NCBI GenBank assembly: GCA_025548565.1
Contig: JAJLPB010000011.1
Location: 124,001-188,000, forward strand
Origin: Rugamonas sp. A1-17
Lineage (GTDB): Bacteria; Pseudomonadota; Gammaproteobacteria; Burkholderiales; Burkholderiaceae_D
Reading direction: 5' to 3'
DNA: 64,000 nt
Position numbers and translations under genes: made by a program. Below are positions 16,972-25,668 of this stretch, piece after piece (position 1 is the first letter of the stretch; each line of letters opens with the position of its first letter). A model generated the notes under the pieces. It was given only the letters and a program-made list of their open reading frames with translations. It was not told the origin of the DNA and made no database searches.

Positions 16972-18915
16972 CTACTTGCGCTTGACCTTGGGGAAGCGCA
17001 GCTTGTAGTGCAAGCCCATGCCCGGCGCGCTGACCACCTTGACGGTGCCGCCCAGCGCGCCCGTCACCAGGTTGTACAGGATGTGCGCGCCCAGCCCGCT
17101 GCCGCCCGAGCCGCGCTTGGTGGTGAAGAAGGGATCGAACAGCTGCGCCAGCGTGGCGCTGTCCATGCCGACGCCGTCGTCGCTGAACTGGAAGTCGACA
17201 AAGTCACCGTCGACCTTGCCGCTGATGGTGATCTTGCCGGACTGCCCCTCCTCGAAGCCGTGCACCAGCGAGTTCACCACCATGTTGGTGACGATCTGCG
17301 ACACCGCGCCGGGGAAGCTGGCCATCTCGATGCGCTCGTCGCAGTCGATCTCGACGGCGATGGGCTTGCCCTTGAGCTTGGGCTGCAGCGACAGCAGCAC
17401 CTCGTCCAGGTACTTGCGCAGGTTGAAGCTGCGGATATCGTCGGACGACTGGTCCACCGCCACCTGCTTGAAGCTGCGCACCAGCGCGGCCGCGCGCTGG
17501 GTGTTGGTGGTCATGATGCGCAGCGATTGCGCGATGATGTCGAAGAACTGGTTCAGGCCGTCCTCGTCCAGCGTGCCGTTGGCCATGTCCTCGCGCGTGA
17601 GCTTGAGCTCCTCCACCAGGTGGCTGGTGGCGGTCACGCAGATGCCCAGCGGCGTGTTGATCTCGTGCGCCACGCCGGCCACCAGCCGGCCCAGCGAGGC
17701 CAGCTTCTCCTGCCGCACCAGTTCGCCTTGCGCGTCCCTGAGCGAGGTCAGCGCGTTTTCCAGCGCCGCGTTCTGCTCCTCCAGCGCCTCCTTGGCGCGG
17801 CGGATCTCGCGGTCGGCCTGCATGCGCGCGATCGCCACCGCCACGTGGCTGGCCATGAAGGCCAGGATGTCGAGGTCGGCCTGGGTGTAGGTCACCGTCT
17901 CGTCATAGCTCTGCACGATGATCACGCCGTAGGCCACGTCGCCCAGCAGCATCGGCGCGCCCATCCAGCTGGCGATGTCGGTGTTGCCGAGCGGATGCTC
18001 CAGCTCGCCGCTGTCGATCAGCGCCTGGAAGCCGGCGCGGTCCAGCAGCATGGCCTGCTTGCGCTGCAAAATGTACGAGGACATGCCGACCCCGTAGTCG
18101 AAGCGCTTGACCGGCGCGTGCTCGTCCTTCTGGTCGACGAAATACGGGATGCTGATTTCGCGAGTGTCGGCGTGGTACAGCGCCATCAGGAAGTTCTGCG
18201 CCGGCACCAGCTCGCTGATGATCTGGTGCAGCCGCATGTTCAGGCGGCTGCCGCCGGTGGCCGTGGCCGACAGGTTGGCCAGCTCGTACAGCGCGCGCTG
18301 GATGGCCTCGGCGCGCCGGCGCTCGGCCACCTCGTGCGACAGCTGGGCGGTGCGCTCCTGCACCGCGCGCTCCAGCCGGTCCATGCTCTGCAGGCCCTGC
18401 AGCGCGCTCGACACGTGGTTGGCGATCAGCGCGAACAACGCCTGGTCCTCCTCGCTGAAGGTGTGCTGCTTGTCGTAGCTCTGGATCACGATGGCGCCCA
18501 GCGCCTGGTGGTTCTGGTCCAGCAGCGGGCAGCCCATCCAGTGCTCGGCGATGGTGCCGATGCCGAAGCCCGCGTTCGATTCGCGCCGCGACAGGTGTTC
18601 GGCCGCCGTCATCACCATGCGCTCGCGGGTGGCGATCACAGTGGCGGTGGGCGATTCGCCCTCGACCAGCTCGAACAGCGCGTCGCGGCTGGGCGGGTCG
18701 TCTACCTCGTCGACGAAGTAGACGAAGCGCACCTGGTTGACCGGCCCGTCGCGGTCGCTCAGCGCCACGAAGAAGTTGGCCGCGTACATGATGCGTCCCA
18801 GCGCCGCGTGCACGGCCTGCAGGAACTCGCTGATGTCGGTGCAGCTGCTCGACTTCTGCCCGATTTCAAGCAACATGGTCTGGACGGCTTCCAGGCGGGT
18901 GAGGCGACTTTCCAT
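16972..18915 (-). CDS. GAF-GAF sensor histidine kinase
   Basis: A 647-residue soluble kinase with no membrane segment. Two GAF domains (about residues 20-175 and 215-370) share the WMG.P and VIIVQSYD / IVIQSYDK motifs. A coiled coil (about 375-420) leads to the H box GVAHEINTPLG (phosphorylated His near 427). Then come an N-box-like NMVVNSLVHGF, DDGVGM and GSGLGAHI. The kinase core looks complete, of the class with long four-helix dimerisation regions. A cytoplasmic signal is expected. The gene is tail-to-tail with the DUF62 gene. No response regulator is adjacent. Confidence 0.9.
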   Translation of the reverse strand: MESRLTRLEAVQTMLLEIGQKSSSCTDISEFLQAVHAALGRIMYAANFFVALSDRDGPVNQVRFVYFVDEVDDPPSRDALFELVEGESPTATVIATRERMVMTAAEHLSRRESNAGFGIGTIAEHWMGCPLLDQNHQALGAIVIQSYDKQHTFSEEDQALFALIANHVSSALQGLQSMDRLERAVQERTAQLSHEVAERRRAEAIQRALYELANLSATATGGSRLNMRLHQIISELVPAQNFLMALYHADTREISIPYFVDQKDEHAPVKRFDYGVGMSSYILQRKQAMLLDRAGFQALIDSGELEHPLGNTDIASWMGAPMLLGDVAYGVIIVQSYDETVTYTQADLDILAFMASHVAVAIARMQADREIRRAKEALEEQNAALENALTSLRDAQGELVRQEKLASLGRLVAGVAHEINTPLGICVTATSHLVEELKLTREDMANGTLDEDGLNQFFDIIAQSLRIMTTNTQRAAALVRSFKQVAVDQSSDDIRSFNLRKYLDEVLLSLQPKLKGKPIAVEIDCDERIEMASFPGAVSQIVTNMVVNSLVHGFEEGQSGKITISGKVDGDFVDFQFSDDGVGMDSATLAQLFDPFFTTKRGSGGSGLGAHILYNLVTGALGGTVKVVSAPGMGLHYKLRFPKVKRK

Positions 18916-18981
18916 CGATTTTCCTAGTGTGAGCTAATGCGCATAGGAAATACTAGCAGGTCCGGCCCGGCCCGGCCACCG

Positions 18982-19020
18982 AAACAAAAACAGCCAGGCC
19001 GTCGTGGGACGGCCAGGCTG
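18982..19020 (-). terminator. Rho-independent terminator after a PEP-CTERM gene
   Basis: A 12-bp stem with one mismatch (CAGCC A GGCCGTC) and a GTGG loop, followed on the minus strand by TTTTTGTTTC. It lies 22 bases past the stop of the gene 19042-19584. Confidence 0.85.
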
Positions 19021-19041
19021 CGCGCTTGCGCGGTAAAAAGC

Positions 19042-19584
19042 TTAGGCGTTGCCGGCTTGCTTGCGGCGACGCGCGATGGCGCCCACCAGTCCCAGGCCGC
19101 CGAGCAGCATGGCGTAGGTTTCCGGTTCCGGCACCGGCGTCACGGTCACGCCCAACGAATACGAGCCGGCCGACTTCGACACGGCGCTGCCGCTCACCGC
19201 CAGGTAGTAGTTGCCGGCGCCCAGCATGGCCGAACTCAGCTGCCACACATCGGTGGCGCCGGTCGACACCTGGTTACCGGTCATCAGCAAGCCGCTGGAG
19301 CCGTACAGCGCCAGGTTGGTGATGTCCAGGCCGTTCATGGCATTGCCGGTGTACGACAACAGGTCGCCGGTGATGGTCGACGCGCCGGTCAGGGTGAAGG
19401 TGTATTTGTCGGTGAAGGTGTCACCTGCGTGGTTGCCGGTGATCAGGTGGCCGACATAGTCCGCACCGCTGGTCAGGTCCAGCGCGATGTCGGGATTGCT
19501 GATATCGGCTGCCATTGCGCCTTGCGACAGGAAGGCTGCGCCGGTCATGACCAGAACGCCGGCCAAGGTTTTGATTTTCGTCAT
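19042..19584 (-). CDS. PEP-CTERM exported protein (FxDxF type)
   Basis: A 180-residue protein with a signal peptide (to about residue 25, AMA-AD). A beta-rich body includes FTDKYTFTL and repeated GNYYLAVSG-like strands. The C-terminal sorting signal is VPEPETYAMLLGGLGLVG plus ARRRK. The FTDKYTF segment fits the FxDxF subfamily. The exosortase system that recognises PEP-CTERM is not in this window. AGGAG precedes the ATG. Two TGTAA repeats at 19659-19678 lie upstream, like those before the Asr-like genes. The likely fate is export and attachment in the envelope or to exopolysaccharide. Confidence 0.85.
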   Translation of the reverse strand: MTKIKTLAGVLVMTGAAFLSQGAMAADISNPDIALDLTSGADYVGHLITGNHAGDTFTDKYTFTLTGASTITGDLLSYTGNAMNGLDITNLALYGSSGLLMTGNQVSTGATDVWQLSSAMLGAGNYYLAVSGSAVSKSAGSYSLGVTVTPVPEPETYAMLLGGLGLVGAIARRRKQAGNA

Positions 19585-19658
19585 ATCGAACTCCTAAAAA
19601 AAGGGAGTCCAAAATGTAGCAGCCTCGTCCTCGCCAGCCGGCCCCGCACAATTGAATG

Positions 19659-19678
19659 TTACATCCGCTTACACGTTT
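19659..19678 (-). promoter_or_regulatory. Two direct 10-bp TGTAA repeats upstream of a PEP-CTERM gene
   Basis: On the minus strand two TGTAA half-sites lie exactly 10 bp apart, about 75 bases before the ATG at 19584. The pattern matches the four-fold repeats at 4300-4339 and 5135-5174, and may bind the same regulator. Confidence 0.4.
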
Positions 19679-19724
19679 ATTTAATGAAATCTTAATTCTA
19701 ATAAAGAACCAATGATGTAAGTAA

Positions 19725-20225
19725 CTATGGCTTTCGATAGCCACTGTCTATCCATGCCGCGGCGCTGATCACGCTCAGCTTAAAAGTGGGCGCCACCCGC
19801 ACCCGCGCCAGCTCCTCGCCGTAGGGATCGAAGGCGCTCAGCGTGGCGTAGGGGTCGTCCTCGTCGGGCACGATGTCCAGGTTGACCCGGATCTGGCCGC
19901 CCTCGCCGTTGACGAACACGTTCTTGTGCAGCTGCGCGTGCAGCTGCTGCTCATGGCGGCGGATCACCTCGTTGGCGGTCTTGACCAGCGTGTTGAAGGC
20001 GTTGACGTCCAGCGGCTTGGGGTTCTTCTTGTCGCGGCCCATGGTCCACGGGCCGACCAGCGCCGGCTCCGGCTCGCCATCCTTGATCATCGCCACCGCC
20101 CAGCCCTCGTCGTCATCGTTCTTGATGACGCGCGCGGTCCAGCCGTTCCCCTGCCATACGCGCGCCTCCTGGATCGGGGCGTCGTCGTCTTGCTGCTGTT
20201 CGGTGTCGGGGTAGTCTGCGCTCAT
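19725..20225 (-). CDS. Conserved hypothetical acidic protein
   Basis: A 166-residue soluble protein with no signal peptide or membrane segment. It starts with an acidic/Gln-rich stretch (DTEQQQDDDAP). The remainder has WTARVIKNDDDEGWAVAM, GPWTMGRDKKNPKPLD and a C-terminal RVAPTFKLSVISAAAWID. Codon use fits the neighbouring genes, and the complementary frames are ordinary shadows, so I take it as real. I do not recognise the family. It stands alone between two PEP-CTERM genes. Confidence 0.7.
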   Translation of the reverse strand: MSADYPDTEQQQDDDAPIQEARVWQGNGWTARVIKNDDDEGWAVAMIKDGEPEPALVGPWTMGRDKKNPKPLDVNAFNTLVKTANEVIRRHEQQLHAQLHKNVFVNGEGGQIRVNLDIVPDEDDPYATLSAFDPYGEELARVRVAPTFKLSVISAAAWIDSGYRKP

Positions 20226-20385
20226 GCTGTGGGCTCGCCTGGAAAAGTTGGATGGGGGTGAAATGATACACGGTGTGGGTTTTTGACACGCGATTGTGAC
20301 AGCGCCACTGGGACATCCGTCAAAAACCGAAGAAACATTCTAAATTTCAACAGACATTGTCGTGAGAATATGATTATTATCAATA

Positions 20386-20414
20386 TTGAATCATCAGTTT
20401 CCAGTTGTTAATAA
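20386..20414 (+). promoter_or_regulatory. Sigma-70 promoter for the two-gene PEP-CTERM operon
   Basis: TTGAAT and TAATAA are separated by 17 bases in an AT-rich stretch that contrasts with the GC-rich surroundings. The predicted transcript starts about 20 bases before the ATG at 20441. Confidence 0.5.
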
Positions 20415-20440
20415 AATTAAAAACATAAGGAACGTCCAAA

Positions 20441-21097
20441 ATGATCGTCAAAACCCTGCTGGCCCTCGGCCTGGCCGGCGCCGCCCTGAACGCCGGCGCC
20501 GCCGTCAGCTACAGCGCGACCGGCGGCACCACCTCCGCTGTCGCCGGCGTGACCACCAACACCTTCGACGACGGCCTGCTGCCGGCCGGCTTCGCCACCT
20601 ATGACCAGGCCGGCGCCCTGATCCCGGCGCCGGGCAATCCCGGCTACGCGGCGCAGCCGCCGGGCGATCCCACCGCCTTCTTCTCGGTCGGCGTCAGCAA
20701 CGGCCAGCCCTCCTCGTCCAGCGTGACGTTCGGCGGCGCCGGCGTGAGCTACTTCGGCTATTACATGGGCTCGCCGGACAACTACAACATCGTCACCCTG
20801 TACAGCGGCAACACGATGCTGTTGCAGATCAACGGCGACGCCATGGCGTCGGCCGCCAGCCTGCTGGCCAATGGCAATCAGCAGACCGGCTTTTACATGA
20901 ACTTCTTCACCGACAGTGGTACGACCATCACCAGGGTCACGTTCTCGTCCAACCAGAACGCCTTCGAGTCGGACAACCATTCGTACATCGCGGCGGTTCC
21001 CGAACCCCGCACCTACGCGATGCTATTGACCGGCATCGGTCTGCTGGGTCTCGCCAGCCGCCGCGGCCGCCGCAATTCCAATCCGCGTTTTTATTGA
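20441..21097 (+). CDS. PEP-CTERM exported protein
   Basis: A 218-residue protein with a short signal peptide (to about residue 20, NAGA-AV). The body is of the DUF642/PEP-CTERM beta-sandwich kind: TFDDGLLPAGFATYDQAG, SVTFGGAGVSYFGYYMGSPDN. The C-terminal signal is VPEPRTYAMLLTGIGLLG followed by SRRGRRN. AAGGA lies before the ATG. It is followed after 22 bases by another PEP-CTERM gene. Probably an envelope or matrix protein; no catalytic motif is visible. Confidence 0.85.
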   Translation: MIVKTLLALGLAGAALNAGAAVSYSATGGTTSAVAGVTTNTFDDGLLPAGFATYDQAGALIPAPGNPGYAAQPPGDPTAFFSVGVSNGQPSSSSVTFGGAGVSYFGYYMGSPDNYNIVTLYSGNTMLLQINGDAMASAASLLANGNQQTGFYMNFFTDSGTTITRVTFSSNQNAFESDNHSYIAAVPEPRTYAMLLTGIGLLGLASRRGRRNSNPRFY

Positions 21098-21119
21098 GAT
21101 TCTTTATAGAGATGGGTTC

Positions 21120-21668
21120 ATGATGAAAAAATTATTTCCAACACTGGCCGCGGCAGCCCTGCTGTCCGCATCCGGTCTGGCCTCGGCGGCCGGCTGCGCC
21201 ACGACCGACCTCACCTTCGACCTGCCCGGCGTGACGGTCTCGAAGTGCTTCAGCACCGACGGCAACGTGGTCGACAGCTCGCCGGCCGACAAGCTGACGG
21301 TCTCCAGCCTGCTGGCCTCGGAGTTCTCCTTCAGCGGCCAGAGCGGCGCGCCGATCGTCTCGTTCAACGTCAGCGCCAACAGCCAGACCCACGTGACGAC
21401 CTATGATTTCCCGCAGCTGTTGACCGGCAACGTCATCGTCGGCCTGCACTTCGGCAATGGCCAGGGCGGACCGGGCAATGTCACCAACTTCTACGCGTTC
21501 AACGCGGGCAGCGGCGTGGACAAGTTCTTCACCTCGCTCCAGGCCACCTCCAACGCCGGCCTGTACCAGGTCGGCGCGCCGGTGCCCGAGCCGGAAACCT
21601 ACGCCATGATGCTGGCCGGCCTGGGCCTGGTGGGCGTCATCGCGCGCCGCCGCAAGGCGCGGGCATAA
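21120..21668 (+). CDS. PEP-CTERM exported protein
   Basis: A 182-residue protein with a signal peptide (to about residue 23, ASA-AG). Its body contains one Cys pair (GCATTD and SKCFST) and ends in VPEPETYAMMLAGLGLVG plus ARRRK. The tail is almost the same as in the gene at 19042-19584. It is probably in an operon with the PEP-CTERM gene 22 bases upstream. Two adjacent ATG codons (21120 and 21123) are possible starts, and the second gives the more usual MKKLF. A terminator follows the gene directly. Confidence 0.82.
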   Translation: MMKKLFPTLAAAALLSASGLASAAGCATTDLTFDLPGVTVSKCFSTDGNVVDSSPADKLTVSSLLASEFSFSGQSGAPIVSFNVSANSQTHVTTYDFPQLLTGNVIVGLHFGNGQGGPGNVTNFYAFNAGSGVDKFFTSLQATSNAGLYQVGAPVPEPETYAMMLAGLGLVGVIARRRKARA

Positions 21669-21685
21669 ACCGCCCGCCCAGCGCC

Positions 21686-21712
21686 AAAGCCCGCTTGCAG
21701 CGGGCTTTTTTT
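21686..21712 (+). terminator. Rho-independent terminator of the PEP-CTERM operon
   Basis: Stem GCCCGC / GCGGGC with loop TTGCA and seven T residues, preceded by AAA, 18 bases after the stop codon. Confidence 0.9.
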
Positions 21713-21745
21713 ACGTCCGGCGGCGGTGCGTTCAGCCGGCCGCGC

Positions 21746-21991
21746 TCAGCACGAGATGCACGGCCGCGGCGGCGGCATGATGGGCGGGCGCAGCGGCGTC
21801 ACGCGCGGGTCGATGGCCGGGTCCGGCGTGTGGTAGCTGAACGGCGTGATGATGATGGGCGGTATCGTCGGCGGCGCCGATGGCGGGCCCTTGGGGCCTC
21901 CGCCGGAAAGGTGCTGCGCGCTGCGCTGGCGCCAGGTCCGCTTGCAAACCGAGGATAGCGATTGACCCTCGCTCAATTCTAGCCAAGCCAT
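21746..21991 (-). CDS. Small proline-rich hypothetical protein
   Basis: An 81-residue ORF whose second half is rich in Pro and Ile: GPPSAPPTIPPIIITPF, then RPPIMPPPRPCISC, ending in a Cys-X-X-Cys-like tail. No signal peptide. The case for a gene is its control region: GGAGGG seven bases before the ATG, and a good promoter (TTGATT, 16 bases, TATACT) at 22024-22051. An overlapping 84-residue frame lacks these. I do not recognise a family, and the role is unknown. Confidence 0.55.
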   Translation of the reverse strand: MAWLELSEGQSLSSVCKRTWRQRSAQHLSGGGPKGPPSAPPTIPPIIITPFSYHTPDPAIDPRVTPLRPPIMPPPRPCISC

Positions 21992-22023
21992 GTTAGAGCC
22001 CTCCCTGCAATGGTCAGAGTATC

Positions 22024-22051
22024 AGTATAGGCAGGCATAACTTTAAATCAA
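22024..22051 (-). promoter_or_regulatory. Sigma-70 promoter for the small proline-rich gene
   Basis: On the minus strand TTGATT and TATACT are 16 bases apart. Transcription would start about 25 bases before the ribosome-binding site of the ORF 21991-21746. Confidence 0.55.
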
Positions 22052-22206
22052 GGACGATTCCGGCTCGTCGCGCCGGACAAGCATTCCATCCCGCCAATTT
22101 GCCGGTCTGTCGCAATCCGCTGGCCGCCGCCGGGGGCGATCGGTACAGTTCAACCATGCCAAACGGCACTGGAAAAAACAACACCACCCAACCACCGAGG
22201 TCAGCC

Positions 22207-22599
22207 ATGAAAATCACCGCAAAAAAACTGGTAGTCGCCGCCTTCGTCGCCCTGCTGGCTGTCGCCGCGTGGCAGTCGATCTTCGGTGACGGCATGCACG
22301 TCAACATCGACGGCGACGAGATCGACGGCCCGCTGGGCTTCCTGCTCGGCACCGTGTTCGCCGGCGGCGGCCTGCTGATCGCCGCCGTGGCCATCACCTG
22401 CAGCGCGGTGTTCGTCGGCCTGCTGTTCGCCGGCCTGGGCATCCTGATGATCAGCGGCCTGGTGCTGCTGGCCGTGGTGGTGGCGGCGGCGGTCTCGCCC
22501 CTGCTGCTGCCGCTGCTGATCCCGGTCGGCCTGTACATGGTGTTCCGCTCGCGCTCGCGCCGCCAGCAGCTGCGCGCCACCATGGAACACGCGGTCTAA
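22207..22599 (+). CDS. Small integral membrane protein of unknown function
   Basis: A 130-residue protein with three hydrophobic segments: about residues 7-20, 45-75 and 78-115, the last two nearly continuous. The short acidic loop FGDGMHVNIDGDEIDGPLG lies between the first and second, and the tail is basic (RSRSRRQQLR). I chose the ATG at 22207, preceded by GAGG, because the N-terminal helix starts there; the longer frame from 22099 has no ribosome-binding site. The family is not recognised. Confidence 0.65.
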   Translation: MKITAKKLVVAAFVALLAVAAWQSIFGDGMHVNIDGDEIDGPLGFLLGTVFAGGGLLIAAVAITCSAVFVGLLFAGLGILMISGLVLLAVVVAAAVSPLLLPLLIPVGLYMVFRSRSRRQQLRATMEHAV

Positions 22600-22614
22600 G
22601 CCGTCCCCACAGTT

Positions 22615-25600
22615 TCAACCGGAAGCGGCCGGGACCTGAACTCCCGGCCGATCCGCCTCTTTCCCCGCCTCGCTCACCGTTTCCTCCCCCGCCAGCGCCA
22701 CCCGGTTGCGGCCGCCGCGCTTGGCGCAGTACAGCGCCTGGTCGGCGCGCCGCAGGGCCGCCTCGCCGCCGCCGTCGCCCCCGTCCAGCGCCGCGATCCC
22801 GATGCTCACCGTCACCGCCACCGCCAGCGCCGCGCCGTCGTCGCGCCGCATCGGCGTCTGCGCCACGCGCTGGCGCAGGCGCTCGGCCAGCACCGCTGCC
22901 TCCTCCGGCGCCGTGCCCGGCAACAGCAGCGCGAACTCCTCGCCGCCGATGCGGCCCAGCATGTCGACCTGGCGCTGGTCCTCGCGCAGCGCCGCGGCCA
23001 GCTGGCGCAGCACGGCGTCCCCGGCCGCGTGGCCGTGCTCGTCGTTGATGCGCTTGAAGTGGTCGACGTCCAGCAGCAGCACGGCGGCGCAGCCATGGAC
23101 GTCGCGCCGCAGCCGGGCGTGCTCGTCCTCCAGCCGGCGCATGAACTCGCGCCGGTTCGGCAGGCCGGTCAGGAAGTCGGTGGTGGCCAGCACGCGCAGC
23201 TCGTCGTGCAGGCGGCGCCGCTCCGTCACGTCCAGCGTCGAGACGATGACGAAGTCCAGGCTGTGCGCGTGGCCCGGCATCACCAGCAAAGTCAGCTCGT
23301 TGAGCCGCACCGTGCCGTCGAGCCGCTCGAAGCTGCCCTCGCACGCGAAGAAGTGCTGGCCCTGCGCCAGCGCGGTCAGCGCCAGCGCGAAGCTGGGCAT
23401 GGCGGCCTGGTCGAAGTTCTGCGCCAGCGTCAGCTGCGGCACCTCGTGCCGGCCCGGCGCCGCGCCCACCTGCGCCAGCGCGGCGGCGTTGACGTCGACG
23501 ATGCGCACCAGCCCGGCCAGGCGGCGCAGCTGGCTGGCGTTGGCCTGCAGGTAGCGGCCCAGGTCGTCGACGCCGGACAGCTCCAGCTCGGCCAGCGCGG
23601 CGCGCACCGCCGACCAGTCCTGCTCCCACAGCGCCACCGGCGCGTGGTCGTACAGGCTGCGGAAGCGGGCCTCGCCGGCGCGCAGCGCGGCCGCCGCCTG
23701 CGCCTGCTCGATGGCGATGCCGGCCAGCCGCGCGGCCTGCTCGATCAGCGCGATGTGCGCCGCGCTGGGCAGGCAGGCCTCGCGGTGGTAGATGGCGAAC
23801 GTGCCCAGCACGTTGCCGCCGGCGCCGTAGATCGGGTCGGACCAGCACGAGCCCAGCCGGGCGCGCAGCGCCAGGTCGCGGTACTCGGTCCAGGCCGAGG
23901 CGCGGCGGATGTCCTCGACGATCACGCGGCTGCGCGTGAGCACCGCCTGCGCGCAGGCGCCCTGGCTGCCGTGGATGGGGCGGCCGTGCACGGCGGCGTT
24001 GAAGAAAGCCGGCAGGCTGGGCGCCGCGCCCACCAGCAGGCGCTCGCCGGCCTCGTCGAGCAGCAGGATGCTGCACAACATCTCCTCGTTGCCGGCCTCG
24101 ACGCCCAGCACCACGCTCTCCAGGATGGCCGGCAGCGGCGCGCCGGTGGCCAGCAGCTCCAGCACGTGGCGCCGGTTGTGCTCGCGCTGTTCGCCCAGGG
24201 TGCGCTCGGTGATGTCGCGGAACGACCACAGCCGCGCGGGCTCGCTGCCCAGCAGCAGGCCGCGCGTGTGCTGCTCGATCACGCGGCCGTCCTTCAGGTG
24301 CAGCAGCTCCAGCTGGCTGGCCGGCTGCCAGCCGGCCGCCGGCGCCAGCGGCGTGGCCTGGCCCGGATGGCGCAGCTGCCGCGCCAGATGCGCCATCAGG
24401 GCGGCGCCGTCGGCCTGCCAGTCCGGGTGCTCGGGCAGGTTCCACAGCTCGCGGAAGCGGCGGTTGGCGTTCAGCACGCCGCCCTTGAGGTTGTCGACCA
24501 GGATGCCGTCGACGGTGGAATCGAGAATGCTGCGCAACATCGCCTGGCTGCGCTGCGCGCCGTCGGCCAGCACCCGCAGCGTGGCCTGGCCCTCGCGCAG
24601 CTCGCCGGCCAGTTGCTCGGCGCGCGCCAGCGCGTCGCGGGCCTGCACGCGGCCGCGCGCCAGCAGCCAGGTCAGGCCGGCCAGCAAGGCGCTCAACAGC
24701 GTTCCACCGAGCGCGACGTGGCGCGCCTGGTCGTGCGCCGGCGCCGCGCCCGGCCGCGCGGCGATCAGCAGCGTCCACGGATGGCCGCCGGCGCTGACCC
24801 GGCGCACGCTGCTGCGCTGGCCGCCGGCGCCGCCCGGATGGCTGTCGTACATCAGCGCGGCCGGCGCCACGGCGTCGCCGTCGTAGATCTGGACCGCCAG
24901 CGCGGCGGCGCGCGCCCCGCCCAGCCCGGCCATCAGGTCGCCCACGCGGAACGGCGCGTACACCCAGCCGTCGATCGCGGCGCGGCGCGCGGCCGCGGTA
25001 TCGGTGGCCAGGCCGTGCCGGTACACCGGCAGCACCATCAAAAAGCCCGACTGGGCCGGCTCGACCTCCTCCTGCACCAGCCGTATCCGGCCGCTGACGG
25101 CGGCCAGGCCGGAGTCGCGCGCCTGCTCCAGCGCGCCGCGCCGCACCGGCTCGGACGCGGCGTCGTAGCCGAACGCGTGGCGGTTGGTGCCGCCGGACGG
25201 CTCCAGGTACACCACCGGCGCGTACCAGGGGCGCGCGCCGTCCGGGCGGATGCGGTAATCGGGGCCGCCGTCCAGCCGGACCAGCCGTTCGTGTTCGGCG
25301 CGCCGCTCCGGCGTCACCATCGCCATGTAGCCGACGCCGTGGATGCCGGGGAAGTGCGCGTCCAGGTTCTGCCCGGCCAGGTAGGCGCGGAACTCGGCGC
25401 GGTCCACCACGACCGAGCTGGCGAACAAGCCCTGCACGCCGTACAGCACCTGCTCATAGGTCTGCATGCGGCGGTCGAGATTGGTGACCAGCTCGCGCAC
25501 GCGGCTGTGGAAATCCGCCTCGGCCTCCTGCCCGGCGTGCGCGCGGGCGCCCAGCCACAGCGCGCCGGTCGCCCCCAGGCAGCCGGCCAGCACCAGCAGC

Positions 25601-25668
25601 GGCAGCACGCCCGGCGAGAGCGATGCCTGCAGCAGCCGGTGCAGCCGCGCCTGGGGGTCGGGAGGCAT
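22615..25668 (-). CDS. Membrane diguanylate cyclase with CHASE, PAS, GAF and GGDEF domains
   Basis: A 1017-residue sensor. A first membrane helix lies at about 19-41. A periplasmic CHASE domain (about 75-300) has YRIRPDG, WYAPVVYLEP and NRHAFGYDAASEPVRR. A second helix lies at about 318-338. Cytoplasmic PAS-like (about 370-485), GAF (about 500-655) and further PAS-like regions follow. The C-terminal GGDEF domain (about 825-990) has TDFLTGLPNRREF and an intact GGEEF signature. An RQVD inhibitory site sits five residues before GGEEF, so product feedback is likely. The ATG follows the queC stop codon with no gap, so translation is coupled to queC. The tail is Ala/Gly-rich. Confidence 0.92.
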   Translation of the reverse strand: MPPDPQARLHRLLQASLSPGVLPLLVLAGCLGATGALWLGARAHAGQEAEADFHSRVRELVTNLDRRMQTYEQVLYGVQGLFASSVVVDRAEFRAYLAGQNLDAHFPGIHGVGYMAMVTPERRAEHERLVRLDGGPDYRIRPDGARPWYAPVVYLEPSGGTNRHAFGYDAASEPVRRGALEQARDSGLAAVSGRIRLVQEEVEPAQSGFLMVLPVYRHGLATDTAAARRAAIDGWVYAPFRVGDLMAGLGGARAAALAVQIYDGDAVAPAALMYDSHPGGAGGQRSSVRRVSAGGHPWTLLIAARPGAAPAHDQARHVALGGTLLSALLAGLTWLLARGRVQARDALARAEQLAGELREGQATLRVLADGAQRSQAMLRSILDSTVDGILVDNLKGGVLNANRRFRELWNLPEHPDWQADGAALMAHLARQLRHPGQATPLAPAAGWQPASQLELLHLKDGRVIEQHTRGLLLGSEPARLWSFRDITERTLGEQREHNRRHVLELLATGAPLPAILESVVLGVEAGNEEMLCSILLLDEAGERLLVGAAPSLPAFFNAAVHGRPIHGSQGACAQAVLTRSRVIVEDIRRASAWTEYRDLALRARLGSCWSDPIYGAGGNVLGTFAIYHREACLPSAAHIALIEQAARLAGIAIEQAQAAAALRAGEARFRSLYDHAPVALWEQDWSAVRAALAELELSGVDDLGRYLQANASQLRRLAGLVRIVDVNAAALAQVGAAPGRHEVPQLTLAQNFDQAAMPSFALALTALAQGQHFFACEGSFERLDGTVRLNELTLLVMPGHAHSLDFVIVSTLDVTERRRLHDELRVLATTDFLTGLPNRREFMRRLEDEHARLRRDVHGCAAVLLLDVDHFKRINDEHGHAAGDAVLRQLAAALREDQRQVDMLGRIGGEEFALLLPGTAPEEAAVLAERLRQRVAQTPMRRDDGAALAVAVTVSIGIAALDGGDGGGEAALRRADQALYCAKRGGRNRVALAGEETVSEAGKEADRPGVQVPAASG

